A stretch of DNA of 64,000 nucleotides from Bacteroidales bacterium (lineage in GTDB: Bacteria; Bacteroidota; Bacteroidia; Bacteroidales; Tenuifilaceae): the NCBI GenBank assembly GCA_028708425.1, contig JAQVYY010000004.1, positions 1 through 64,000 on the forward strand, given 5' to 3'. The stretch's first letter is position 1; every line of letters begins with the position of its first letter. Below are positions 1 through 8,035 of the stretch, in pieces. The notes beneath the pieces were generated by a model, which was given only the letters and a program-made list of their open reading frames with translations, was not told the DNA's origin and did no database searches. A program made the position numbers and the translations under genes.

Positions 1-127
1 TCAAGGGGGAATCGCTAAGAAGAGGCATTCTGAAAAATGAGTAACTATTTTTTTGTATAATTGCAAGATCTTTCAAAGTGGCACGGTTTGACCGAAAAGG
101 GTGGCACCATTAGACCGAAATAGCCAT
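1..127 (+). mobile_element. Right end of an IS21-like insertion sequence (partial)
   Basis: The window opens with the tail of a reading frame resembling the C-terminus of IstB. It is followed by two 20-base direct repeats at 78-97 and 101-120, GTGGCACGGTTTGACCGAAA and GTGGCACCATTAGACCGAAA, which match at 17 of 20 positions with a 23-base period. IS21-family elements carry such multiple terminal repeats just inside their ends, which is the basis for the call. The exact outer end is unclear; a CA near 124-127 would fit. The left part of the element lies outside the window. Confidence 0.5.
3..44 (+). CDS. istB: IstB-like IS21 helper ATPase, last 13 residues only
   Basis: An open frame runs in from the left edge and reads KGESLRRGILKNE before a TAA stop at 42-44. 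A Gly-Glu-Ser-(Met/Leu)-Arg tail is common at the C-terminus of Bacteroidota IstB proteins, the ATPase that helps the IS21 transposase IstA. The terminal direct repeats of the element follow directly downstream. Only 13 codons are visible, so this call rests mainly on context. Confidence 0.4.
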   Translation, partial: KGESLRRGILKNE

Positions 128-498
128 AAACTTTCTTTTGCGAGTGAATACCCCTTTTGAGCCGTCTTTTGAACGGCTGAGGAACGAGTCTCTATCAAGT
201 TCATAATCAATATTTTGAGTTATTTTTTTCCGATAATCTTTTGTTTTAAAATTTAGGGCATTACAATTACCCCCTATATACCCTGTAAAGATAAAATCAA
301 CTCGTCAAAAAAACAACCTATCAAAGAACTTATTTTGTTTATTTTATTAATGATCAGTATTTTGTGCCAGTTTGTTAACTAAACGACATTGATTCATCTA
401 TAATAAATTTGATACATAATGCGGGTTAATATTGCGTCCTGTAAGGCTGGATTAATAAAAAGTAGCTGCAAATAATGCGGCTTTCCAAGGTTAAAAAT
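128..498. other. Non-coding stretch downstream of the IS21-like end
   Basis: AT-rich sequence without a credible gene. A short inverted repeat, GAGCCGTC then GACGGCT-like bases around 160-180 (AGCCGTCTTTTGAACGGCT), could form a small hairpin. Nothing else is recognised. Confidence 0.5.
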
Positions 499-1701
499 TT
501 ATTTCAGGTTGAGTTTTTTAGCAATTTTTTTAGGGATTGCATCTTTATGAACAACAATATTCATTGTTTTGTACTTAACAAAACTTTCGGAAGCATAGAA
601 ATAGCCATCATATATATTATTGGTGTTCCATGAGTTTTTCACATAATAATATTTAGTTCCATTTTGGTCTTTAGCTATACCGGCGATAAGCATTCCGTGG
701 TCATCGGTAGTTTGATAGTTATCAAAGGCGATTTGCCTCATTTCCTGAGTAATCTCTTTTTCAGCCACTGGTTCATCAAATTTATAAAGTAATGCCTCTT
801 TTTCTTTACTCGACAGCTCTTCCCATTTGGCTCTTTCAAGCCCATCAAGATCAGGGCGGTCTTCTGAAGGTACAATAGCCACACCTCTTGACCATTTAAA
901 GCCTTTTTCGCTAACATCCGATCCCCAAGCAGCAGAATATCCATTGTTAATTGCATTATCAAGCACTTCCATTAGCTCATCAACAGGTAAATTATACGCT
1001 TGCCCCCATAACCAGTTGTCAGGAATTTCAAGAATAAAGGGTTCATAAAAAGGATGGTGTGTAAACGAAGTTAGGTTAATATAATTATCAGAATTAAAAT
1101 CTAGCTCTTCTACAAAAGACTTAGGAGTATATTCCTTTCCATTGTAGGTAAATTTTTCGGGAACCTCGCCAAGGTATGCATCTAATACTCCCTGAAACCC
1201 TCTGAACCATGCTGTAGAAAGTTTCCTGTTACGGTTTTTTATAACCGCATCAACATAAGCTCTTAGCACGGCATCAAGCTCTCCATGAACGTGGTTATCT
1301 TCGCCGTATTCAAGACCTCTATACTCAGCCTCTGGAATAATTCCATAATTATCAATTACCCAAAATACATCGTGGAAGGCACCTCCACCAGCAAAATGGG
1401 TTTTTCCATGCATTCTTACATATTTTTTGGCTTTTTGTTCGTAAACCTTACGAACTACAAAGATGTCTGAAAGGTTAAAATCACCTTTACCAAGCCTCAA
1501 TAGCTCAGCCTCTACTAGTCCTAGGCCACTATAACTCCAGCATGTACCAGCCCTGTACTGGTCTTTTACTGATGTTACGGGAACCTCTTTCTCCATCGAA
1601 AATTGATATACCTCTTTCTTTTCTTCTGTATCTTGAGCAAGCAGGCTAAAGTTCGTAAAAGAAAGGCAAAGCAAACTGATTAAAAATAAATTTCTGTTCA
1701 T
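499..1701 (-). CDS. Secreted papain-like cysteine peptidase (C1B, bleomycin hydrolase/PepC-like)
   Basis: A 400-residue protein with an N-terminal signal peptide (hydrophobic to about residue 22, then AQ). The papain-fold catalytic residues are visible: Cys54 in AGTCWSYSG, His335 in DDHGMLIAG and Asn356 in VKNSWN. This order and spacing is that of peptidase family C1B (aminopeptidase C/bleomycin hydrolase), although canonical PepC is cytoplasmic and about 450 residues long. Here the signal peptide implies action in the periplasm or outside the cell, probably on peptides. It stands alone on its strand. A TAAATTTG promoter motif lies at 1725-1732, 24 bases upstream of the ATG. The exact substrate is unknown. 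Confidence 0.88.
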   Translation of the reverse strand: MNRNLFLISLLCLSFTNFSLLAQDTEEKKEVYQFSMEKEVPVTSVKDQYRAGTCWSYSGLGLVEAELLRLGKGDFNLSDIFVVRKVYEQKAKKYVRMHGKTHFAGGGAFHDVFWVIDNYGIIPEAEYRGLEYGEDNHVHGELDAVLRAYVDAVIKNRNRKLSTAWFRGFQGVLDAYLGEVPEKFTYNGKEYTPKSFVEELDFNSDNYINLTSFTHHPFYEPFILEIPDNWLWGQAYNLPVDELMEVLDNAINNGYSAAWGSDVSEKGFKWSRGVAIVPSEDRPDLDGLERAKWEELSSKEKEALLYKFDEPVAEKEITQEMRQIAFDNYQTTDDHGMLIAGIAKDQNGTKYYYVKNSWNTNNIYDGYFYASESFVKYKTMNIVVHKDAIPKKIAKKLNLK

Positions 1702-1724
1702 AATTATAAATTTTTGTTAGTTCA

Positions 1725-1732
1725 CAAATTTA
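1725..1732 (-). promoter_or_regulatory. Candidate -7 element (TAAATTTG) for the C1 peptidase gene
   Basis: On the minus strand TAAATTTG matches the Bacteroidota -7 consensus TAnnTTTG and lies 24 bases before the ATG at 1701. No clear -33 TTTG was seen. Confidence 0.45.
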
Positions 1733-2189
1733 AAAATACTTCTGTTAATAACCACCAAATAAATGTAACAATGAGATTTGGAGTAATGAAGCATATATTA
1801 ATTAATGAGCAGCAAAAGGCTACAGCACTAGTTAACAGCACACTAGGTCGCCAGAAAGTAAAAAAAATCCCGAAGAACTTGAATAAAAACCGCTTTCAAC
1901 CCATTCGAAAAAACGGGGAGGTCGGGCGAGCGAAGAGGAAGATCCGAACATCAACTTTAGACCTAGCTCCAATTATTCATTCGAATAATTGCTGTCTACG
2001 ACAGCGATTAAGTGTGACAACCAATTTTGTTGCCCAAAATTGGACTCGACTAGGTAAGGGTAACCCGCTTTTGCATTCATCCTTAACAAATTTGATGAGT
2101 AATTCGGGTTAGTGCAAGGGAAGCAGCTCGGTGTAACAATTAAAGTGTGCCTTTGTGCAAATCGGCGTGTACTAAGCAACTCACCCCTA
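1733..2189. other. Intergenic region with a full-length four-hairpin repeat
   Basis: No credible gene. The right half (1966-2111) is a copy of the dispersed four-hairpin repeat. The left half is ordinary AT-rich sequence with a more GC-rich patch around 1910-1940. The open frames here run through the repeat and resemble no protein family. Confidence 0.55.
1966..2111 (+). repeat. Four-hairpin dispersed repeat, copy 1 (full length)
   Basis: It starts near CTCCAATTATTC and ends TTCGGGTTA. It contains CAATTATTC-attc-GAATAATTG, a GCTGTC/GACAGC hairpin, a CCAATTTTG/CAAAATTGG hairpin and the terminal GCGGG-type hairpin. It lies downstream of acyP and is more diverged than most copies. Confidence 0.85.
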
Positions 2190-2462
2190 CTATCTAACAA
2201 CAAACCCGTTAAAATCTTGAACTGGCATAGGGTTTACTATGCACTTTGTAACATCGGCATGGGGTGGGCCCGTTTTGCAATGCTCAATAAAAACGTCGAG
2301 AGTGTGAGCTTCGCCTTCGGCCTCGATGTAAACACCAACGCCAGGCTCGTTGCGCACAAAGCCATTTATCCCAAGCTCGGCAGCAAGTCGATAAACGAAA
2401 TACCTAAACCCAACACGCTGAACCCTACCAAAAAGGGTAATACTAACAGCCTTCTGATTCAT
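2190..2462 (-). CDS. acyP: Acylphosphatase
   Basis: A 90-residue protein, the standard length for acylphosphatase, which hydrolyses carboxyl-phosphate bonds such as those of acetyl phosphate or 1,3-bisphosphoglycerate in the cytoplasm. The signature GRVQRVGFRYF is at residues 12-22 with the phosphate-binding Arg20. The second signature is GFVRNEPG, with catalytic Asn38. The family usually has GxVQGVxFR, so Arg16 in place of Gly is a mild variant. The gene is single and ends 78 bases from a copy of the four-hairpin repeat. The divergent neighbour on the plus strand is a DUF456 gene. Confidence 0.92.
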   Translation of the reverse strand: MNQKAVSITLFGRVQRVGFRYFVYRLAAELGINGFVRNEPGVGVYIEAEGEAHTLDVFIEHCKTGPPHADVTKCIVNPMPVQDFNGFVVR

Positions 2463-2553
2463 GGTAAAATAGGTTTTTGCTAATTTACAAAAAAATAGTA
2501 AGCCCCAACAAGCATTTTATTTCCTTAAACTTTTGTGTGTTCATTTTAAAGAA

Positions 2554-2561
2554 TAAATTTG
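2554..2561 (+). promoter_or_regulatory. Candidate promoter (TTTG / TAAATTTG) for the DUF456 gene
   Basis: TAAATTTG matches the TAnnTTTG -7 consensus, and a TTTG at 2532-2535 sits 18 bases upstream as a possible -33 element. Transcription would begin near 2568, which supports the ATG at 2580 and excludes the TTG at 2559. Confidence 0.5.
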
Positions 2562-2579
2562 TGCACAAACAGTAAAGCA

Positions 2580-3059
2580 ATGGATTATATACTTATCATA
2601 GTAGCATCGTTACTCATCATTATGGGACTCTTAGGATGCATTCTGCCCATAATTCCAGGACCGCCACTCAGCTTTGGGGGAATACTCATTCTGCATTTTA
2701 CCCAATGGGGCCCAATAAACTCCGATTTACTTTTATGGTTGGGTATAGCAGCCGCCCTAGTTACTGTGCTCGATTACGTGTTTCCGATTTGGGCAACCAA
2801 GAGATTTGGGGGTAGCAAGCGGGGGGTTTGGGGCTCAACAATAGGACTTATTATTGGATTATTCCTCTTTCCCCCAATTGGCATAATAGTGGGCCCATTT
2901 TTGGGTGCTTTTATTGGCGAAATTACAGCAAACCAAAGTCAACGAAACGCCATAAAATCGGCATTCGGTTCGTTCGTTGGTTTTTTACTGGGAACGGGGT
3001 TAAAATTTGCCGTTTCGGGCGTAATAACCTACTACTTTGTTAAGGATCTATTTGCCTGA
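2580..3059 (+). CDS. DUF456 family membrane protein
   Basis: A 159-residue integral membrane protein. Hydrophobic segments appear at about residues 3-25, 30-45, 50-68, 85-115 and 135-155. The glycine/proline-rich motif GCILPIIPGPPLSFGG near residues 18-33 and the later GPFLGAFIGE are typical of the DUF456 family, whose function is unknown. An upstream in-frame TTG at 2559 was rejected because it overlaps the -7 promoter element; the ATG at 2580 gives the usual family N-terminus. The gene is monocistronic and transcribed away from acyP. Assignment to the family is confident; the function is not known. Confidence 0.85.
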   Translation: MDYILIIVASLLIIMGLLGCILPIIPGPPLSFGGILILHFTQWGPINSDLLLWLGIAAALVTVLDYVFPIWATKRFGGSKRGVWGSTIGLIIGLFLFPPIGIIVGPFLGAFIGEITANQSQRNAIKSAFGSFVGFLLGTGLKFAVSGVITYYFVKDLFA

Positions 3060-3106
3060 TAGGCAATTGCGCACATGAACTAAACCAGAGTAGACATCAA
3101 AAAATG

Positions 3107-3361
3107 TTACGCTTTGTCTGTGTTTTTATGGGCTAGGTTCACCTTAACATTTCGCCCACTTATCTCGGTTTCGTTTAGCGCCTTAATGGCATTCTGACCG
3201 TCCTCCTCATTTTCCATTTCGACAAAAGCATAGCCCTTGGAACGCCCCGTTTGCTTATCGACAATAATTTTAACGCTTAGCACATTACCATACGGTGCAA
3301 AAACATTTTTTATCTCCTCGTCTGTCATACGGTAGGAAATATTTCCAATATAGATATTCAT
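3107..3361 (-). CDS. RNA-binding protein with one RRM domain
   Basis: An 84-residue protein made almost entirely of one RNA recognition motif. RNP2 is IYIGNI at residues 3-8 and RNP1 is KGYAFVEM at about 43-50, with the aromatic residues that stack on RNA present in both. Single-RRM proteins of this size are abundant in Bacteroidota and cyanobacteria, where they bind single-stranded RNA and are linked to global post-transcriptional control. The tail after the RRM is only about nine residues, shorter than in many homologues, which often have a glycine- or arginine-rich end. It lies convergent to the DUF456 gene and downstream of the ornithine carbamoyltransferase terminator. RNA targets cannot be read from the sequence. 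Confidence 0.92.
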   Translation of the reverse strand: MNIYIGNISYRMTDEEIKNVFAPYGNVLSVKIIVDKQTGRSKGYAFVEMENEEDGQNAIKALNETEISGRNVKVNLAHKNTDKA

Positions 3362-3422
3362 AATACAAATACATTAATTCGTTTTGTATCATAAATTTAA
3401 AACATTTTTTCCATATAAAGTG

Positions 3423-3449
3423 AAAAAGGCAGCTAAAAATGCTGCCTCC
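3423..3449 (-). terminator. Rho-independent terminator of the arcC-argF operon
   Basis: On the minus strand AGGCAGC, a 7-base loop and GCTGCCT are followed directly by TTTTTC. It lies about 22 bases beyond the stop of the ornithine carbamoyltransferase gene. Confidence 0.75.
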
Positions 3450-3470
3450 TTCCTGATATTATGCTATTTG

Positions 3471-4493
3471 TTACTGTCCAAGGGTAGCAACCATAACTGC
3501 CTTAATAGAGTGTAGTCTGTTTTCAGCCTCATCAAAAACAATTGAATGTGGTGATTCAAACACCTCCTCGGTAACCTCCATTTCACCCTTTGCAACGATA
3601 GGATACTTATTACCTAATGTTTTAGCTACATCAACACCAATTTCAGTTTCGTCGTTGTGGAAAGCGGGCAAGCAGTGCATAAACTTAACATTAGGATTCT
3701 GCGTTTTCTTTATCATATCCATGTTTACTTGGTATGGGCCCATAGCCTTAATGGCTTCTTCCCATTTCTCAGCAGGGTCGCCCATCGAAACCCATACGTC
3801 GGTGTATAAGAAATCACATCCCTTAACACCTTCGTCCACATTTTCTGTGATGGTGATTTTTGCTCCTGTTTCTTTAGCAATCTCTTCGCATTGTGCTACA
3901 AGCTCTTTATTTGGGTGGAATTTTTTAGGAGCTACCGCCCTAAAATCCATACCCATTTTTGCAGCACCCACCATAAGGCTATTACCCATATTGTTTTGGG
4001 CATCACCCAGGTACGCAAAAGAAACCTGATTCAATGGTTTATCGGAATGCTCGAGCATGGTCATAAAGTCGGCTAAAACTTGTGTTGGATGGTATTCGTT
4101 TGTTAAACCGTTCCAAACAGGAACTCCTGCATGGGCTCCAAGTTCTTCAACAATTTCTTGTCCAAAACCACGATACTCAATACCGTCGTACATACGACCC
4201 AAAACGCGGGCAGTATCTTTCATTGATTCTTTTTTACCCATTTGCGAACCGCTTGGGCCTAAAAAGGTTACGTGCGCACCTTGGTCAAGTGCAGCCACTT
4301 CAAAAGCGCAACGAGTACGAGTAGAGTCTTTAGCAAAAAGTAAAACTATATTTTTACCTTTTAGTCTCTGCTGCTCTATTCCTGCATATTTTGCCCTTTT
4401 AAGATCAAGAGAAAGATCAAGTAAATACTGAATCTCTTTGGGTGTAAAATCTAAAAGTTTTACAAAATTTCTGTTTCTTAAATTAAATGCCAT
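3471..4493 (-). CDS. argF: Ornithine carbamoyltransferase
   Basis: A 340-residue enzyme interconverting carbamoyl phosphate plus ornithine with citrulline plus phosphate. The carbamoyl-phosphate loop STRTR is at residues 57-61, and the ornithine-binding HCLP motif is at 273-276, followed by AFHND. Its length and the ending match full-size OTCases. It lies 45 bases downstream of a carbamate kinase gene on the same strand, with a terminator after it. This pairing suggests a catabolic role (citrulline phosphorolysis to make carbamoyl phosphate, hence ATP), as for ArcB, rather than arginine synthesis. No arginine deiminase is in the window, so citrulline would have to come from elsewhere. The catalytic assignment is firm; the direction of use is inferred from context. 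Confidence 0.95.
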   Translation of the reverse strand: MAFNLRNRNFVKLLDFTPKEIQYLLDLSLDLKRAKYAGIEQQRLKGKNIVLLFAKDSTRTRCAFEVAALDQGAHVTFLGPSGSQMGKKESMKDTARVLGRMYDGIEYRGFGQEIVEELGAHAGVPVWNGLTNEYHPTQVLADFMTMLEHSDKPLNQVSFAYLGDAQNNMGNSLMVGAAKMGMDFRAVAPKKFHPNKELVAQCEEIAKETGAKITITENVDEGVKGCDFLYTDVWVSMGDPAEKWEEAIKAMGPYQVNMDMIKKTQNPNVKFMHCLPAFHNDETEIGVDVAKTLGNKYPIVAKGEMEVTEEVFESPHSIVFDEAENRLHSIKAVMVATLGQ

Positions 4494-4538
4494 GATTTAC
4501 TTAGTTTAAGTTATTTATAATAGGATTAAAACCTTGCG

Positions 4539-5480
4539 CTAACGTACAATTCTAGTTTGATATATGGGATCATTGTCGCTATCGGGGAAATGGATAAAGA
4601 TACACTCACTACCTCCATTCTCTATAAAGGTAACTGCTCCTTTAACCTTAGGAGCCATACCGCCTGCGCTAAAACGGCCCTCGTCGAGATATTTGTTTGC
4701 ATCAGCAACGGTTATAGTTTCCAACCTTTTTTCTTTTCCATCAACCTCTACAACAATTGGCTTAAGGTCGGTAAAGATGTAAAATTCATCGGCTTTTATT
4801 TGCGAAGCAAGTAAAGCCGAAGTGTGATCTTTATCGATTACCGCATCAATACCTTTTAGCTGTTTACTATCATCGTAGTAAACAGGTATTCCACCGCCAC
4901 CAGCAGCAATAACAATATGTCCATCGCGTGCTATCTTTTCAATTACCTTGCTGTTTCCAATTTCAATTGGCAATGGTGAGGGTACAACCTTGCGCCAGCC
5001 TATTCCATCAGGATCTTTCTTAAATACCGAATTTGTAGCGACCGCAAGCTTCTCAGCTTCTTCTTTTGTATAGTAAGGGCCTATGGGTTTTGTTGGTTTT
5101 TTAAAGGCATCGTCATTCTTATCAACTAAAACCTGTGTGATAAGATTTACAACACCTCTTTCAAGATCCTTAGTAGGTAAAATGTTCCTAAGCTGCTGCT
5201 CAATTAAATAACCTATAAAACCTTGCGAGTATGCTCCGCATACATCTAGGGGCATTTCTGGAATTCCATGAACTTTGGCTCCGGCATGGTTCTGAAGTAG
5301 TATATTACCAACCTGAGGCCCATTTCCGTGTACCATTATAAAATTATGCTCAGGGGTTATCAAATCGAGTAAATACTTGCAAGTACTGTACACATTTTCT
5401 TGCTGTTCTTCAAAGGTTCCCTCTTGCCCCGCTCTTAATAGGGCATTTCCGCCTAAGGCGACAACTGCTAATTTATTCAT
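4539..5480 (-). CDS. arcC: Carbamate kinase
   Basis: A 313-residue amino-acid-kinase-fold enzyme that makes ATP from carbamoyl phosphate and ADP, releasing carbamate (ammonia plus CO2). The N-terminal ALGGNALL motif (residues 8-15), MVHGNGPQVGN near residue 50, AAGGGGIPV near 210 and the KD(H)TSALLA motif near 218-227 are all carbamate kinase signatures. An in-frame TTG two codons upstream was rejected in favour of ATG at 5480, which gives the standard MNKLAVVALGG start. It is the first gene of a two-gene operon with ornithine carbamoyltransferase, with a -7 motif at 5516-5523. Confidence 0.95.
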   Translation of the reverse strand: MNKLAVVALGGNALLRAGQEGTFEEQQENVYSTCKYLLDLITPEHNFIMVHGNGPQVGNILLQNHAGAKVHGIPEMPLDVCGAYSQGFIGYLIEQQLRNILPTKDLERGVVNLITQVLVDKNDDAFKKPTKPIGPYYTKEEAEKLAVATNSVFKKDPDGIGWRKVVPSPLPIEIGNSKVIEKIARDGHIVIAAGGGGIPVYYDDSKQLKGIDAVIDKDHTSALLASQIKADEFYIFTDLKPIVVEVDGKEKRLETITVADANKYLDEGRFSAGGMAPKVKGAVTFIENGGSECIFIHFPDSDNDPIYQTRIVR

Positions 5481-5515
5481 ATACAAATATTTATTGGTTT
5501 TTCATTTTAAAACAC

Positions 5516-5523
5516 CAAAAATA
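5516..5523 (-). promoter_or_regulatory. Candidate -7 element (TATTTTTG) for arcC-argF
   Basis: The minus-strand TATTTTTG fits TAnnTTTG and lies 36 bases before the arcC ATG. The -33 box is not clear. Confidence 0.4.
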
Positions 5524-5841
5524 AAAAAATTTTCATTCCAAACGACCCTTTCAGCCCACATAAAGCGCATTATATCGCCATTAAGGTGTATGTTTAATAA
5601 CATGAGCACTGATCAAATGCATACTGCCCTCATTTTATGATACTTACTACTACCACTTAAAATATAAATAGTATTACCTAATACATTAAGAAGAATAAAC
5701 CCCAATTATTCATTCGAATAATTGCTACCTGCGACAGCGGTTAAGTTTCACAACCAATCTTGCTGCCCAAAATTGGGTTCGCCCATGTCGGGGTAACCTG
5801 CATTTACATTCATCTTTTACAAATTTGATGAATAATACGGG
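5524..5841. other. Intergenic region, second half occupied by the four-hairpin repeat
   Basis: No gene is seen. Bases 5524-5698 are AT-rich leader and spacer; 5699-5845 is a repeat copy that runs into the stop codon of the HprK-like gene. Confidence 0.6.
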
Positions 5842-5845
5842 TTAA
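5699..5845 (+). repeat. Four-hairpin dispersed repeat, copy 2 (full length)
   Basis: It begins ACCCCAATTATTC and ends ATACGGGTTAA. Its terminal TTAA, read on the minus strand, contributes the TAA stop codon (5842-5844) of the HprK-like kinase gene. The second hairpin here reads GCTACC/GACAGC and is imperfect. Confidence 0.88.
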
Positions 5846-6969
5846 TCGGTTTGGCTAATCAAATCGCAGGCTTCATTAATAAACTTTTTATGCTCAATAT
5901 TTAGTGGGATATAAAGCATATAGCAATTAACGCTTTTAAATACGCTATTTGCAAGCTCTCTCCATTTGGCCACTACCGGATCAACCGATACTATTGGTTC
6001 TACGCCCTTGGCATTACGGTAATACTCATGCCAAAGTATATGGTTATGAAAAGTTGAATACTCGGTTTGCATAATGCTAAGGGTTGCCTTAACGGCAATA
6101 CTATAGCTAATGGGTTCTAGCGCAATGTGGGTTCGGTTCTCCTTTACCAATATAATGTACTTCCCTATTTTTGCCTTGCTGGGTTTAATGCCTCCATATA
6201 GTTTTAAAGGGGATACTTTGCGCCTAACAGAAGCTGACCCAAAAAGTGTTTTTTTTAGCTTGAATGCCAACCTATCTTGCAAGCTCCGACCTTTCATAAC
6301 CTTTTTATAGAGGTTGGGATTCCCAACCATGTTATATCCGTAAATTTTTGGGAAGGCGAGGTTGGGGTAAACAAAAGCATCCGAATCGACAACAGAGATA
6401 TCGTCGGCCATAAATTTATACCCCCTATTCTGGCATAGCTCTAATTCAAGCGAAGTTTTACCTACCCCCCCAGTACCACCCAAAAGTATTGCTTGCGACT
6501 GTGGGTTTAGCATACATGAGCTGTGCACCAAAAATTGATTTTGATTAAAGTATGCCGATGGAACCATTACCTGCTCAAAAAACACTTGCGATAACCGGCT
6601 GGTTATAAGCGCAAAATCCATGCTGTAGAGCTTACTTAGGTAGGATTTAAGCTTGCCCGCCTGAGGTTGTAAGTATATCGAAAAAATCAGCTTCTCGTCA
6701 ACCAACTCAATACCAACCGAATATTTTTGCTGATGCTGAATAAATCCATTTTTAGTTTCGCTGTGTACCGACGGGTTTCTTGCTAAAATAGGCTGTTTTA
6801 TTGGGGTTACAATAAAATAAACCACAATATCGGAGGTTTCACTTTTACTAACCTCGGGGTAAAGGCTAATGGGTTCAAAAAGTTCATCAACCTGATGCTT
6901 TGAGAGCGATTGGTCTGTACAAACCTCAACAACTTTACCAAAAATACGATACTTATTACTAGCTCTCAT
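5842..6969 (-). CDS. HprK-like P-loop kinase of a polysaccharide locus
   Basis: A 375-residue soluble protein. A Walker A loop GGTGGVGKTS is at residues 164-173 within ILLGGTGGVGKTSLELEL, and an acidic pair, DD, follows at 189-190 in FMADDISVV. This arrangement resembles the C-terminal kinase domain of HPr kinase and its relatives. The N-terminal 150 residues match nothing I recognise. HprK-type kinases with such extensions occur in exopolysaccharide and peptide-modification loci, where the substrate is usually unknown. The ATG at 6969 was chosen over an in-frame GTG at 6999, reducing the overlap with the upstream glycosyltransferase gene to 11 bases. Its stop codon is supplied by repeat copy 2. 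It is the last gene of a three-gene operon. Confidence 0.7.
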   Translation of the reverse strand: MRASNKYRIFGKVVEVCTDQSLSKHQVDELFEPISLYPEVSKSETSDIVVYFIVTPIKQPILARNPSVHSETKNGFIQHQQKYSVGIELVDEKLIFSIYLQPQAGKLKSYLSKLYSMDFALITSRLSQVFFEQVMVPSAYFNQNQFLVHSSCMLNPQSQAILLGGTGGVGKTSLELELCQNRGYKFMADDISVVDSDAFVYPNLAFPKIYGYNMVGNPNLYKKVMKGRSLQDRLAFKLKKTLFGSASVRRKVSPLKLYGGIKPSKAKIGKYIILVKENRTHIALEPISYSIAVKATLSIMQTEYSTFHNHILWHEYYRNAKGVEPIVSVDPVVAKWRELANSVFKSVNCYMLYIPLNIEHKKFINEACDLISQTD

Positions 6970-8035
6970 ACATCTGCTGTTTAATGGTTGACAAAACACG
7001 CTCCTTGCGGTATTGTTCAGAAAAATTATCGATAATACGTTGCCTTGCCCTTACCCCCATTTCGCTAGGGGCTGCCAGTGCTTGGCTAACCAGCTTTTTA
7101 GCTTCATGAGCATCACGATTTTTTAGAATAAAACCTGTATCGCCTATGCCCTTGGGGATGCCATTAACATTTGAGCCAACTGGAATACACTCGCATAGCA
7201 TCGCTTCGCACAGCGCATTTGGCAATCCCTCGCACAACGAGAGCTGTGCATACACCTTATGCTCCGACAAAATAGCTGGAAGCTTGCTGTGCTCTACATA
7301 ACCCCAAAAGCAAACGTTTTTAGGCGCAGTAGGTTTTATCTTTTGTTCCATCAAGGGGCTAAGTCCAACCATGCTAAACTGCACCTCGGGCATCGATGCC
7401 GCTACCTCAAGAAACATATCTAGCCCCTTAATTTTAAATGTTTTATCGTCTGGAACAGAGGCCAAAGTAATTACGCTCTGGGTTTTCTTCACCTCGGCAG
7501 GCTTCTTCCAAACATGGGGGTTGTATCCGGTAGGAATGGTTACAATTTGACCATTAAAATGCTTAACATAATGCTTAATACCCACCTTTATGCCATTGCT
7601 ATCGGTATAGGTATTTACGCTATACACAAGGCTTTCGTCAACAGGAAACACATAGGTGGCATTACTAAGCGCATACCTAACGCACTTTACCCTATACGAA
7701 TTTAAATTCTTAAAAACGCCGTGCTCCACCTCGGGTATATACATCGAATCGTAGCCACCAACTACAATAACCGATGTTTTCGAGAAAATTTTACTAAATA
7801 GGATTGGGAACAATGAGTGATAATCGGCAAACCAGCAGTAAATTACGCTGTATTTTCTGATATTAAACAAACAGAAAAAAAACAGCCTTATATTTGACCA
7901 TATAAATCGAATAAAACCTTTGTAAGGTGAGAATTGATACCTGCTCACATCAAAATCTTGCGATAGTATTTGGTAATCGGCTCGGACAAACGATGAGTAA
8001 CCGCTGTAAACTAGAAGTAATTTTTTCTTTTTCAT
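6959..8035 (-). CDS. GT4-family glycosyltransferase
   Basis: A 358-residue GT-B fold glycosyltransferase without a signal peptide. The C-terminal half carries the family 4 donor-binding region, with the E-x7-E pattern in CEGLPNALCEAMLCECIPVG and a following NGIP. An earlier VGLSPLMEQ and FWGYVEH fit the nucleotide-sugar domain. It probably adds a sugar to a lipid-linked polysaccharide precursor at the inner face of the cytoplasmic membrane. Its ATG overlaps the TGA of the flippase gene by four bases, and its own end overlaps the HprK-like gene, showing translational coupling. Donor and acceptor sugars cannot be inferred. Confidence 0.85.
   Translation of the reverse strand: MKKKKLLLVYSGYSSFVRADYQILSQDFDVSRYQFSPYKGFIRFIWSNIRLFFFCLFNIRKYSVIYCWFADYHSLFPILFSKIFSKTSVIVVGGYDSMYIPEVEHGVFKNLNSYRVKCVRYALSNATYVFPVDESLVYSVNTYTDSNGIKVGIKHYVKHFNGQIVTIPTGYNPHVWKKPAEVKKTQSVITLASVPDDKTFKIKGLDMFLEVAASMPEVQFSMVGLSPLMEQKIKPTAPKNVCFWGYVEHSKLPAILSEHKVYAQLSLCEGLPNALCEAMLCECIPVGSNVNGIPKGIGDTGFILKNRDAHEAKKLVSQALAAPSEMGVRARQRIIDNFSEQYRKERVLSTIKQQMYES

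Noticed and set aside
1714-2112. 132-codon open frame on the plus strand
   Set aside because: It runs through repeat copy 1, has no family resemblance and no promoter or ribosome-site signal.
2112-2483. 123-codon open frame opposite acyP
   Set aside because: It is antisense to a clear acylphosphatase gene and resembles nothing.
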